From Chloroflexota bacterium (GTDB taxonomy: Bacteria; Chloroflexota; Anaerolineae; 4572-78; J111): 64,000 bases of DNA. The stretch spans positions 1-64,000 of the forward strand of contig BOKF01000030.1 in assembly GCA_016860845.1 (NCBI GenBank), given 5' to 3'. Below the pieces are notes generated by a model. The model was given only the letters and a program-made list of their open reading frames with translations, did not search any database and had not been told where the DNA came from. Positions within the stretch are counted from its first letter, which is position 1. Each line of letters starts with the position of its first letter. Positions 53,940-62,462 of the stretch are shown here, in pieces. The translations under genes and the position numbers were made by a program.

Positions 53940-53958
53940 TTTTATAGTAGTTATAAAA
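53940..53958. promoter_or_regulatory. Operator candidate in the pot-like operon leader
   Basis: TTTTATA-GTAGT-TATAAAA, a 7-5-7 palindrome about 15-30 bases after the predicted minus-strand start site. Candidate site for the divergently encoded ROK regulator. Confidence 0.4.
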
Positions 53959-53977
53959 ACCATATGGGAATGAGCCG

Positions 53978-54006
53978 AGTATAACACACATTTTCTTTAA
54001 TTGCAA
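53978..54006 (-). promoter_or_regulatory. Promoter of the minus-strand catabolic arm
   Basis: Minus strand TTGCAA (54006-54001), 17-base spacer, TATACT (53983-53978). Back to back with the plus-strand promoter, 14 bp between the -35 boxes. Confidence 0.65.
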
Positions 54007-54020
54007 GACTCAATTTGCCC

Positions 54021-54049
54021 TTGACAGCAATAAAACTTCGTGTTACACT
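54021..54049 (+). promoter_or_regulatory. Promoter of the ROK regulator and plus-strand arm
   Basis: TTGACA (54021-54026), 17-base spacer, TACACT (54044-54049). The 53798-54101 gap otherwise holds only the divergent promoter and operator candidate. Confidence 0.6.
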
Positions 54050-54101
54050 TTGACTTATTTTAATGACTATAATAATAAAAGATTTATACCTGTGAATTTA
54101 C

Positions 54102-55418
54102 TTGGCCGAAAATAGACAAGATAATCACAGAAGTCAGTTTGAACTCATGGGCAATAAGTTGAAATCTGGCAACGTACATCTGGTCCGGCAAATGAATCGG
54201 TCCGCCATTCTGCAACTCATCCGGGAGAACGGACCGGTTTCGCGGGTGAGCTTGGCCCGTTTAACCCATCTAACCCCCGCCACCGCATTTTCCATTGTGG
54301 AGGAATTGGTTGATTTGGGACTGGTTCAAGAGGATGGTATTGGCAGTTCCGCCGGGGGCCGGAAACCGAAATTATTTAAATTTAATCCAAACGCTTTTGC
54401 CGCCGTGGGGGTTGACCTGCGGGCAAACCGGCTGGTCGCGGTAATCACCGATTTGGATGCTCGCCCGCTTGCCAAAATTGTCCATACGTACCAGGGAGAA
54501 ATTGATGGAGCTGAGGGAGCGCGGCTCATCCATGAAGCGACCCAAGAGGTAATCCGCGTTTCGGGGATGCCTGCTGAAGCCCTGGTGGGCTTGGGTATTT
54601 CTGTACCCGGCATGATTGACGCCGCGAATGGGATGGTGGTCAAAGCAGTTAACCTGGGGTGGGAACAGGTACCGTTACGCCCCCTGTTAAGAGAGCAGCT
54701 TAATCTGCCCATTCATATCCTCGATGTAAGCGCCGCGCTGGCCATAGGAGAAACTCATTTCGGGGCAGGCAAGGGCGCCCGGAATCTGATTTGTATCAAT
54801 GTGGGTAGCGGTATTGGTTCAGGTATTGTCATCGGTGAACAATTATATTGGGGCGCTGACGGCGTCGCCGGAGAAATTGGGCATATGACGGTGGACGAGG
54901 ATGGGCCTCTCTGCCGCTGCGGCAATTACGGCTGCCTGGAACGATTGGCGGCAGGGCCGGCGATTGTAGAGCGGGCGATCAAAGGCTTAAAGCAAGGTGC
55001 GGCCTCCTCTATCCGCACTCTTGTCAGAGATAAACTGGAGGATGTAACCGTTGAGACCGTGGTCAAAGCCGCCAGGTCAGGCGATGATTTTGCCCGGAGC
55101 ATTCTGAATGAAACGGGGCGTTATCTGGGCATGGGCATCGCTAACGTCGTCAATTTTCTCAACCCGGAGATCGTCATCGTCGGCGGGGGTGTCGCGGAGA
55201 CCGCGGGCGAGACGCTGCTTGAACCCCTGCGCCAGGCGGTTAAACTGCGAGCCTTTGAAGTACATGCGCGTCGAGTGCGGATTGTCCCGGCCAAACTCGG
55301 CCTGGAAGCCTCGGCCATCGGTGATGCCACCTGGGCTATGATTAACGCCGGCTTGCTCACCCCCCAACCCGGCGTTTCCGTCGAAGTCAACGAGAGCTAT
55401 GCTGTTGATGTAATTTAA
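54102..55418 (+). CDS. ROK-family transcriptional regulator (NagC/Mlc-like)
   Basis: 438 aa from TTG 54102; ATG 54147 (MGNKLKSG) is an alternative start and neither has a strong ribosome site. Winged helix-turn-helix at about residues 25-85 (AILQLIRENGPVSRVSLARL, TPATAFSIVEELVDLGLV). The ROK sugar-binding domain follows, with GLGISVPGMID, NVGSGIGSGIVIG, GEIGHMTVDEDG and zinc motif CRCGNYGCLE. Binds a sugar or sugar phosphate effector and represses or activates the divergent operons. Start of the plus arm. Confidence 0.93.
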   Translation: MAENRQDNHRSQFELMGNKLKSGNVHLVRQMNRSAILQLIRENGPVSRVSLARLTHLTPATAFSIVEELVDLGLVQEDGIGSSAGGRKPKLFKFNPNAFAAVGVDLRANRLVAVITDLDARPLAKIVHTYQGEIDGAEGARLIHEATQEVIRVSGMPAEALVGLGISVPGMIDAANGMVVKAVNLGWEQVPLRPLLREQLNLPIHILDVSAALAIGETHFGAGKGARNLICINVGSGIGSGIVIGEQLYWGADGVAGEIGHMTVDEDGPLCRCGNYGCLERLAAGPAIVERAIKGLKQGAASSIRTLVRDKLEDVTVETVVKAARSGDDFARSILNETGRYLGMGIANVVNFLNPEIVIVGGGVAETAGETLLEPLRQAVKLRAFEVHARRVRIVPAKLGLEASAIGDATWAMINAGLLTPQPGVSVEVNESYAVDVI

Positions 55419-55505
55419 TCCTTTGCGACTAACCTGGCTCTGCCACTGGACTGCCCAACAACGCAAGTCCTGGTAAAATCAAATCATCTAACAGGAGAAT
55501 AAATA

Positions 55506-55838
55506 GTGACAATCCATAATCACGAAGATCAGGTAACACAAACCAGCGATACTCACCATAGTGGAGCCGAGCTTATCGGGCCGGAGCAGGGGGCGGTCAA
55601 CGGTTACTCGCTGGGGATCGCCATTTATTTTAGGGATACCTACAATGAACCGGGTATCCACGATGATCAGGAAGGGTTCTATGTCGTTGAAGGCAGCGGC
55701 CAGGCCAGGGTTGGCGATGAAGAGTTTGATATCCGTCCTGGCAGTGCCTTTATCGCGGCCAAAGGAGTTCCCCATTCCATCAAACGGAACCCCGACAGCG
55801 GGCCGATCAAAGTAGTTTGGAGTCACGGACCGGTGTAA
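55506..55838 (+). CDS. Small cupin protein
   Basis: 110 aa, GTG start 55506 with AGGAG 8 bases upstream. Single cupin barrel: motif 1 EPGIHDDQEGFYVVEGSGQA (His, Glu metal ligands) and motif 2 PGSAFIAAKGVPHSIKR (His). May be a sugar isomerase, dioxygenase or binding protein; position in the catabolic locus favours a sugar-related role. Confidence 0.88.
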   Translation: MTIHNHEDQVTQTSDTHHSGAELIGPEQGAVNGYSLGIAIYFRDTYNEPGIHDDQEGFYVVEGSGQARVGDEEFDIRPGSAFIAAKGVPHSIKRNPDSGPIKVVWSHGPV

Positions 55839-55866
55839 TCGCGGCTGCAACGGAACAGCCCGGCTT

Positions 55867-57942
55867 GTGCAAACAATTTTTATTACCGTTCCCTATGAAA
55901 AAGCTGAAAAAGAAGTAGAGCTTTGGGCCAACGAAGAACGAAGTATCAATTTTCGGCGCGACCAGACCCGGGCCTGCCGCTGTACTTCAGCCTTTATGGC
56001 GCTTGAACTGAAGCGTTACCTGGCCCGAACGTTGAGAGCCGTTGAAATTTACTTCCTGGCTGCCCCGCCGGGAAGCGGCTTGACGATTGAACTCAAAATC
56101 GAACCCGGTCCAGCCGAAAACGGTGGGTTTGCTATCAGACCCTCGGGGCAGGGAGTTGTCATTCAGGGTAAAGACCGGGCAGGGCTGGTGTACGGAGTTT
56201 ATGAACTGCTTCGCCACCAGGGGTGGCGCTGGTACGCGCCCGGCGCCACAGGGGAGCACGCGCCTGCACTGAGAGACGAGCTGGCGCTACCCCTGCAACC
56301 CCTTGATGGGCAGCCCGCCTTGCCGTGGCGAGGCTTTGATTTTGCCTTTGCTTCCATGGAGTCCGCCGAATTACTGCTGTGGATGGCTCGTAATCGCCTG
56401 AACGTCTACGGCTGGCGGCCGGCCACAGGCCCGCTGGGCCGCAAGTTGGGTATGACCCCCCGTGTTGGCGGTCATATCTTTGAAACGATGCTCGACCCAG
56501 ACCGACGTCTAATGTCAGGCGAGACATTATGGGAAGCGCATCAGCCCTGGTATGGTTTGCCGGCCCATGGCGAACGGCGTAAAGAATCGGCCTTACGAAC
56601 TCAATTCTGCGTTTCTCAGGAAGACCTGATTGAGTTTCTCGGCGAGGAGATTCTTCAAAAGCTGATGGAGGAGTGGCGAGAAGCCGATATTATTGACATT
56701 TGGGGCTTCGATACCTGGGGTAGTACCTGTGCCTGTCCAGGTTGCCAATCGTTAGGTAATGCCACCGATCAAACGCTCTATTTTCTATCGAGACTGCGCA
56801 ATTTCCTGAATGGAATGCGCCGCCAGGGGAGGCTTGATCATGAGGTCAAACTGGCGGTTTGCGCCTACGAGGGTACCGCCACCCTGGCCGGACCGGAGCG
56901 GCCGTTTCCGGCGAATCTGCTTGAAGCCGGAGATTACTGCATCTTCTATCCCATTAGCCGCTGTTACGCGCATGACCTGGCCGATACAGCGTGTGACAGA
57001 AATGTTCATTACCACACGGCCTTAACCCGTTGGCTGAAGCATCGCCCGGCCATGCCGGTGATTATCGGTGAATATTACAATGTTTCCAAATGGCAGGATC
57101 TGCCGGTTCTCTTCACCACCCGCATGCAGCGAGACATTCCAGATTACGTGAGGGCCGGTGCGGCAGGTTTGACCTATATGCACGTACCACTGGTTAACTG
57201 GGGGCTAAGGACAATCACCCAATTGTTGCACGCGCAGCTTGCCTGGGATATTTCAACCGATGGTGGCCTGCTTTTACAGGAATATTTCGCTCACCGCTAC
57301 GGCCCTTATGCTGAAGCGATGCAGCAGGTATACGCCCATGTGGAACAAGCCTGGTTATATATCGCTCAGTGGCGGACCTGGGGACCGTCAAGTATCTTAT
57401 CTCAACTTCTGGCCTGGGATGGCACCCCCCCGCCGGAGCCGCTGCCACTCAACGAACACTTTGCTTCCGCTGCCGCAGCCATTAGTAGTGGTCGCCGTTC
57501 CCTGCAACTCATGCAGGCTGCCGCAGCCATTCTGCATGAAATTCGGGCCAAAGAAAGAATAAGAGCGGCCCAGACAGCCGTCAAACCTGCCGGGCAAGGG
57601 GTGAACCCGCAAGAAGAACGAAATTTAACCCCGGAGAGTCCCTTTGAGTTACGACTTGATGAAGCCAAGCGGTCCCTGGTTTATGGTTTTGATACCATGA
57701 TGTTGATGGTCGAACTATTAGCTTATCATGATGCCCTTTTTCGTCACGACGACGAAACTGCCGGGGTGGCCTGGAATCGGGTTGAGAACGCTGCTGGGGC
57801 ATTAGACTCCTATTATGTACCCATCGGCTATGAATGGCCCGGGCCGGGCTTGGAGAGCTACGATGGCCTGACCCGCTCCCAGTTGGGCCATGTTTTGCGC
57901 CTTTGCCGCAAATATCGCCTCAGCAAAAATGAAACCGCCTGA
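55867..57942 (+). CDS. DUF4838/alpha-glucuronidase-like glycosidase candidate
   Basis: 691 aa from GTG 55867 (weak ribosome site). The N-terminal part (FMALELKRYLARTL ... GVVIQGKDRAGLVYGVYELL) resembles the GH20b/GH67 N-domain. A TIM-barrel region contains LLWMARNRLNVYGW, DIIDIWGFDTWGSTCACPGC and VIIGEYYNVSKW, as in DUF4838 proteins. CACPGC is a Cys cluster of unknown role. A helical C-terminal domain follows. No signal peptide, so it would act on imported oligosaccharide. Substrate unknown. Confidence 0.8.
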   Translation: MQTIFITVPYEKAEKEVELWANEERSINFRRDQTRACRCTSAFMALELKRYLARTLRAVEIYFLAAPPGSGLTIELKIEPGPAENGGFAIRPSGQGVVIQGKDRAGLVYGVYELLRHQGWRWYAPGATGEHAPALRDELALPLQPLDGQPALPWRGFDFAFASMESAELLLWMARNRLNVYGWRPATGPLGRKLGMTPRVGGHIFETMLDPDRRLMSGETLWEAHQPWYGLPAHGERRKESALRTQFCVSQEDLIEFLGEEILQKLMEEWREADIIDIWGFDTWGSTCACPGCQSLGNATDQTLYFLSRLRNFLNGMRRQGRLDHEVKLAVCAYEGTATLAGPERPFPANLLEAGDYCIFYPISRCYAHDLADTACDRNVHYHTALTRWLKHRPAMPVIIGEYYNVSKWQDLPVLFTTRMQRDIPDYVRAGAAGLTYMHVPLVNWGLRTITQLLHAQLAWDISTDGGLLLQEYFAHRYGPYAEAMQQVYAHVEQAWLYIAQWRTWGPSSILSQLLAWDGTPPPEPLPLNEHFASAAAAISSGRRSLQLMQAAAAILHEIRAKERIRAAQTAVKPAGQGVNPQEERNLTPESPFELRLDEAKRSLVYGFDTMMLMVELLAYHDALFRHDDETAGVAWNRVENAAGALDSYYVPIGYEWPGPGLESYDGLTRSQLGHVLRLCRKYRLSKNETA

Positions 57943-57997
57943 TTAGCTTAAGGTGGATGAAAACTTAATTTAACCCAAAACGAGGAGGAACTCTTAA

Positions 57998-59701
57998 ATG
58001 TCGAACGAAGCGCTGGCTAATGGTTTGATTGCGCACTGGCCCTTTAGGCAGGATTTTGAAGACCGGGCCGGTCATGGCCTGAGTGTGCGCAATCATGGGG
58101 TCAAGCTGGGTGCTGAGGGGCCGGCGGGAAGGTCAGGGGCGGCCTTGTTCAATGGCAAAGATGCTTACCTGGAAGTCGAACACCATCCTGTATTGAACTT
58201 GGCTACGGAAGACTTTTCTGTTGCCGGTTGGGTTTATACCGAGGCCAATCGCAGCGACGTAGTTGGCAACATTGTGAGTAAGTTTGATCCGCACACCCGC
58301 CGCGGCATGCAGCTTTACATGCTCAGCAGCACCGGCGTCACTTCGACCGCCCAGCCTAACTACCGCAATCTCCATTTTGGGATTGACAATGCCCGCTTCG
58401 ACCGGGCCTGGGCCGACTGTGGCCGTCCCGGCAACGCCGTCCAAATCATGGCTTTGACCGTGGCCGGCGGCGCGCTTTATGCCAGCACCCTGGAAATTGG
58501 GGCGCAGGAAATGGGCCATCTGTGGCGGTATGAAGGCAATGGGCAGTGGCTTGACCTGGGGAATCCGCAGGGCTGCAATACCATTAGCTCTATCGTTGAG
58601 TTTGACGGCCAGATTTACTGCGGCCTGGGACGTTACATCGGTCAAGGGTCAGATTTGGGTGATTTGCCCAATCGCATCCCCGGCGGCCAGGTTTACCGGC
58701 TTGAGGCGGACGGCCGTTGGGTTTTCTGTGGTCATCCTGGGGCAGAAGACGCCACGCCCGAAGATGACCACCTGCCCGATTTTAGCCAGCACGTTCATGC
58801 CAAAAGCCCCGAAGGCGTGGCCACCTCAGCCTTCAGCACCGGCAAAGCCGACGATGTCATCGGCCTGACGGTTTACCGCGGCAATCTCTACTGCACCAGC
58901 CATCATCGCCGCGGGGCTTTTGTCTATGAGGGCGGCCAGAACTGGAAGTATATCGGGCCGGATGAGCGCATCCTCAGCTTCACCGTTTATCACGACCACC
59001 TGTATGCCCTCATCAATGGCGGCCCCGTTTACCGTTACGAAGGCGGCGCCGAATGGACTCATTGCGGCCGCCCGGAGAAAGCGATTCAATCCTATTCAGC
59101 GGTGACTTGTGGCGGACAGCTCTATATCGGCACCTGGCCCGAAGCGGAGGTTTATCGGTACGACGGTGAAAAAACGTGGACGCCCATCACCAAAGAGGGC
59201 CGGGTTGGTTATGAACGAGAGCTGATGGCGACAGCCCTTTATAACGGCAAAGTTTACATCGGCTCTCTGCCGATGGCCAATATCTGGCGGATGGATGGTC
59301 GAGACTTTACCTTCGTCGGCAACCTGGATGCAACCGCGACCTCGCTGCGGCGGGTCTGGTCAATGGCTGTTTATCAGGGCCGGCTGTTTGCCGGCACGCT
59401 GCCCTCCGGGCGGGTTTATTCGATCGAAGCGGGTAAGCTGGCTACCTGGGACCATGTCTTTCCGGCCGGCTGGCATCACCTCGCCGCCATCAAACATCAC
59501 GATGTTTTACAGCTCTATGTTGACGGCGGTCTGGTCGCCTCTGCTGCTGGCATCCGTCCCGATGGATATAACCTGGATAATGAACAGCCCTTACAAATTG
59601 GTTTTGGGGCTTATGATTATTTCAAAGGGTCTATGAGTGATTTGCGCCTCTACCGGCGGGCTTTGACTGTCGGCGAGATCACGCAACTTGCCACAGCTTA
59701 A
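57998..59701 (+). CDS. LamG-type domain split by an inserted beta-propeller
   Basis: 567 aa, GAGGAGG before ATG 57998. Residues about 5-130 are the first half of a LamG/concanavalin-type domain (GLIAHWPFRQDFEDRAGHG, ALFNGKDAYLEVE, FSVAGWVYTEANRSD, FGIDN). Residues about 135-450 are repeated propeller blades (VAGGALYASTLEIGAQE, FDGQIYCGLGRYIG, YRGNLYCTSHHRRGAFVYE, YHDHLYALINGGPVYRYEG, YQGRLFAGTLPSGRVYSIEA). Residues about 460-567 complete the LamG (AGWHHLAAIKHHDVLQLYVD, SDLRLYRRALTVGEITQL). No signal peptide. Probably a carbohydrate-recognising cytosolic protein; catalytic role unknown. Confidence 0.82.
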   Translation: MSNEALANGLIAHWPFRQDFEDRAGHGLSVRNHGVKLGAEGPAGRSGAALFNGKDAYLEVEHHPVLNLATEDFSVAGWVYTEANRSDVVGNIVSKFDPHTRRGMQLYMLSSTGVTSTAQPNYRNLHFGIDNARFDRAWADCGRPGNAVQIMALTVAGGALYASTLEIGAQEMGHLWRYEGNGQWLDLGNPQGCNTISSIVEFDGQIYCGLGRYIGQGSDLGDLPNRIPGGQVYRLEADGRWVFCGHPGAEDATPEDDHLPDFSQHVHAKSPEGVATSAFSTGKADDVIGLTVYRGNLYCTSHHRRGAFVYEGGQNWKYIGPDERILSFTVYHDHLYALINGGPVYRYEGGAEWTHCGRPEKAIQSYSAVTCGGQLYIGTWPEAEVYRYDGEKTWTPITKEGRVGYERELMATALYNGKVYIGSLPMANIWRMDGRDFTFVGNLDATATSLRRVWSMAVYQGRLFAGTLPSGRVYSIEAGKLATWDHVFPAGWHHLAAIKHHDVLQLYVDGGLVASAAGIRPDGYNLDNEQPLQIGFGAYDYFKGSMSDLRLYRRALTVGEITQLATA

Positions 59702-59720
59702 ACTGAATTTGGAGGGGGTT

Positions 59721-60944
59721 ATGGCAGCAATTCAGATACCCTGGGCGGCCTGGCACGGGGATTATCAAATCGAGTTGACTTTTCCAGCTTCCTGGGACGT
59801 GACAGAGGCGCGGATGCAGGATGCGCCTGCTCTGTCAGACACAGAAATTGGCGAGCGGCTCAAAACCCCGATTGCTTCGGCGCCGCTCAGGCAATTAGCG
59901 CAGCACCGGCAGAATGTCGTTATTGTCGTCGAGGACATCACCCGTCCCACCCCCCTCTACCGCTTGCTGCCGCCGCTGTTGGCCGAGTTGGAAGCCGCCG
60001 GAATTCCCAGAGAGAGGGTCCGCATTTTGATCGGTTCGGCCTCACACCGGCCCAATACGCGGGAAGACGCGGTTAAAAAGCTGGGGCGCAAGATCGTGGA
60101 AACGGTCGAGGTGCGGAATCATCATCCCTACGAAAACCTGGTTTCGCTGGGCATGTCGGAACGGGGCACTCCCATCCTTATGAACCGGGATTTTGTCGAA
60201 GCCGACCTAAAAATTGCTATTGGCACAGTGGTGCCGCACGAGGATGCCGGCTTTGGCGGCGGAGCAAAAGTTGTCGGGATTGGCCTGGCCGGAGTGGAAA
60301 CTTTGGCGGTGATTCACGGGCGCACGGTTGCCGAGGGACCGGTCGGCCTGGGCCGGCTTGAGGGGAATTTCTGCCGGGCCGATTTTGAGGATATTGCCCT
60401 CCGGGCCGGTCTGGAGCTAATCATCAATGTGGTGATTAATTCGCAGCGTGATATTGCCGGAGTTTTTGCCGGCCATCCAATTAAAGCCCATCGAGCCGCG
60501 GTGGCGCTGGCGCGGCATGTCTATGCGACGGACTTGCCGCGTGAAATGGATGTAGCCGTTTTCAATGCCTATCCCAAAGATACCGAACTGATGCTAGGGT
60601 TTAACGCGCTCAATCCCGGTTATGGGATTGGCGAGCAGCTCGTCCAACCGGACGGCACGGTCGTGGTCACAATGGCTGCCTCCGAAGGATATGGTTTTCA
60701 TTCTATTAACACCCGCCAGGGATTTGCCTACAGCCCGGAGTTAGCCTGGGGGCGGCGTTTGATTGTCTATTCGCCCAACCTAACCCAGGCGGATATCCAA
60801 CGCTTCTGCCCGGGGGGCACTTTACTCTTTAAGGAATGGCCGAGTCTCATCGAGATGTTGGAAGTGCAATACCCCGGCCGGACCCGGGCCGTCGTGCTGC
60901 CCTATGGAACCATTCAGCTTGGCGGAGGCGAGCATACGAGCTAA
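59721..60944 (+). CDS. LarA-family nickel-pincer racemase/epimerase-like protein (copy 2)
   Basis: 407 aa from ATG 59721, with GGAGGGGGTT directly upstream. DUF2088 with Asp72 and Arg75 (VEDITRPTP), His109 (SASHRPN), His173 and Lys183 (VVPHEDAGFGGGAKV). Similar layout to copy 1 but the C-terminal lobe differs, so the two probably act on different 2-hydroxy acids. Flanked by the split LamG gene and a 2-hydroxyacid dehydrogenase, which could oxidise the epimerised product. Confidence 0.9.
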   Translation: MAAIQIPWAAWHGDYQIELTFPASWDVTEARMQDAPALSDTEIGERLKTPIASAPLRQLAQHRQNVVIVVEDITRPTPLYRLLPPLLAELEAAGIPRERVRILIGSASHRPNTREDAVKKLGRKIVETVEVRNHHPYENLVSLGMSERGTPILMNRDFVEADLKIAIGTVVPHEDAGFGGGAKVVGIGLAGVETLAVIHGRTVAEGPVGLGRLEGNFCRADFEDIALRAGLELIINVVINSQRDIAGVFAGHPIKAHRAAVALARHVYATDLPREMDVAVFNAYPKDTELMLGFNALNPGYGIGEQLVQPDGTVVVTMAASEGYGFHSINTRQGFAYSPELAWGRRLIVYSPNLTQADIQRFCPGGTLLFKEWPSLIEMLEVQYPGRTRAVVLPYGTIQLGGGEHTS

Positions 60945-60955
60945 GAGGTTTAGGG

Positions 60956-61918
60956 ATGAAAAAGATTATGGTCCTGGGCGCCATTTCCTTGAATGGTCAT
61001 CAGCAAACCCGCCTGGCTGCCCATGGCGATTTGAAATTTCACCAACAGCTTCCTTCAAACCGAGCCGCCTTGCTGGAACTTTTGGAGGACGTTAATATTG
61101 CCCTCCTCTACGAAGTTCCCCTCGATAGTGACTTACTGAAAGCGGCCAGACATCTGGAAATGATTTCACTCTGGTCGGCTGGTTTTGATAATGTGGACCT
61201 TAAGGCCGCTCGAGAGTTGGGTATCACCGTCTGCCATGCGCCCGGCTGCTCGGCCACGGCCATTGCAGAGCACACTATCGCTGCGGCAATTTACTTTACC
61301 CATCGGCTTGCTGAAGCCGACCGCCACGTACGGGCCGGGGGCTATTCATGGGAAGCCTTCAATACCCCCGAACTGCGTGGACAGACCTTTGGGATCATCG
61401 GCCTGGGCCGTATTGGAACGCGGGTGGCCGAATATGCTCTGGCGTTGGGCTGTAGAGTGATCGCCTACACCCGCCGGCCTTCGCCGGAACGGGCGGCTGC
61501 CCTGGATCTTGCTTTTGTAGAGCTGAAAACCCTTCTTCGGGAGAGTGACATCATCTCACTTAATATTGCCTTGACCCCCGAAACAGCCGGTTTGATTGGC
61601 CAAAAAGAATTTGCCCAGATGGAGCGACGGCCCATTTTGATCAATACGGCCCGAGGCAAGGTGGTTGATCAAACAGCTTTATTGACAGCTCTGGAAAGGG
61701 GGCAAATCCGGGCTGCGGCGCTGGATGTCTTATGTGAGGAGCCGCCGGATGTTAATGAACCCTTATTGAAACTAGAGAATGTCTTGCTAACTCCCCACAG
61801 TGCGGGTTCCAGCCGCCAAGCCTTTGAGTGCCTGAGCGAGTTATGCGTTCAAAATGTCGAAGCTTTTTTGGCCGGAAAACCTCAGTATGTCATTACCCTG
61901 TCAACCACCTGTGCTTAA
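60956..61918 (+). CDS. D-isomer-specific 2-hydroxyacid dehydrogenase
   Basis: 320 aa from ATG 60956 (MKKIMVLGAISLNG), 11 bases after the LarA-like stop, with AGAGG upstream. NAD loop FGIIGLGRIGTRVAEYA (GxGxxG), Arg in NTARGKVVD, Glu in CEEPPDVNEP and catalytic His in LTPHSAGSS. Oxidises a D-2-hydroxy acid to the 2-oxo acid (or the reverse). Last recognisable gene of the plus arm. Confidence 0.94.
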   Translation: MKKIMVLGAISLNGHQQTRLAAHGDLKFHQQLPSNRAALLELLEDVNIALLYEVPLDSDLLKAARHLEMISLWSAGFDNVDLKAARELGITVCHAPGCSATAIAEHTIAAAIYFTHRLAEADRHVRAGGYSWEAFNTPELRGQTFGIIGLGRIGTRVAEYALALGCRVIAYTRRPSPERAAALDLAFVELKTLLRESDIISLNIALTPETAGLIGQKEFAQMERRPILINTARGKVVDQTALLTALERGQIRAAALDVLCEEPPDVNEPLLKLENVLLTPHSAGSSRQAFECLSELCVQNVEAFLAGKPQYVITLSTTCA

Positions 61919-62462
61919 TGCAGCTTCCGAATAAGATAGGCTGGTTTGTATAATCCTGGGGGCCCCAGTCCGCCGCCCCAGGCGACTGCCCTATTTGTCA
62001 TCCTTCAGTTTTGGCCGGTGGTGCTGCACCTGGTCAGCGTGGTCCGGTACGAGCGGCAGTCGTCGGCGACCAAATCTACGGGACCGGCAAGACCCGGGCC
62101 GAGGTGGCCCAAGTCAGCCAGGGTCAGACCCAATTGGTCGCCCTCGTCCCTGATTACGAAAGACGGACCGACCGCTTCGGTCCCGCCGATTTCACTCTGT
62201 CCGCGGACGTCTTCAGCCTGACCTGCCCAAAGCCAATTTCCAGGTCCTGATGGCCACGGCCGCCTTCAGCCTATGCCACCTCATTCGCTTGCAGTTCGCC
62301 CAGGCGACCCAATCTGGCTGCGGCTTAACCAGCCGCCCCAGGCCGGAGTCTGTCTGATGACCGATTCAAAACCGACCAGCAATGCTAAGTTTGACCGATT
62401 TTGGGCTAATACAGAACAATCAGAGTGCCAAGCCGAAAACGGCTTTGAAGCAGACTGACAGG
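61919..62462 (+). pseudogene. Decayed coding remnant, possibly transposase-derived
   Basis: No intact gene in this 544-bp GC-rich stretch. Fragmented frames include IYGTGKTRAEVAQVSQGQ, then VALVPDYERRTDRFGPAD and FTLSADVFSLTCP (about 62060-62230), a pattern reminiscent of the zinc-binding part of IS1182-type transposases, and further broken pieces to about 62350. Family assignment is from memory and tentative. Confidence 0.35.

Noticed and set aside
54050..54073. Second promoter TTGACT...TATAAT before the ROK gene
   Set aside because: Spacer is only 12 bases, too short for sigma70.
62011..62250. Intact small gene in the 62 kb gap
   Set aside because: No ribosome site, short broken frames in several phases; better read as a decayed remnant.
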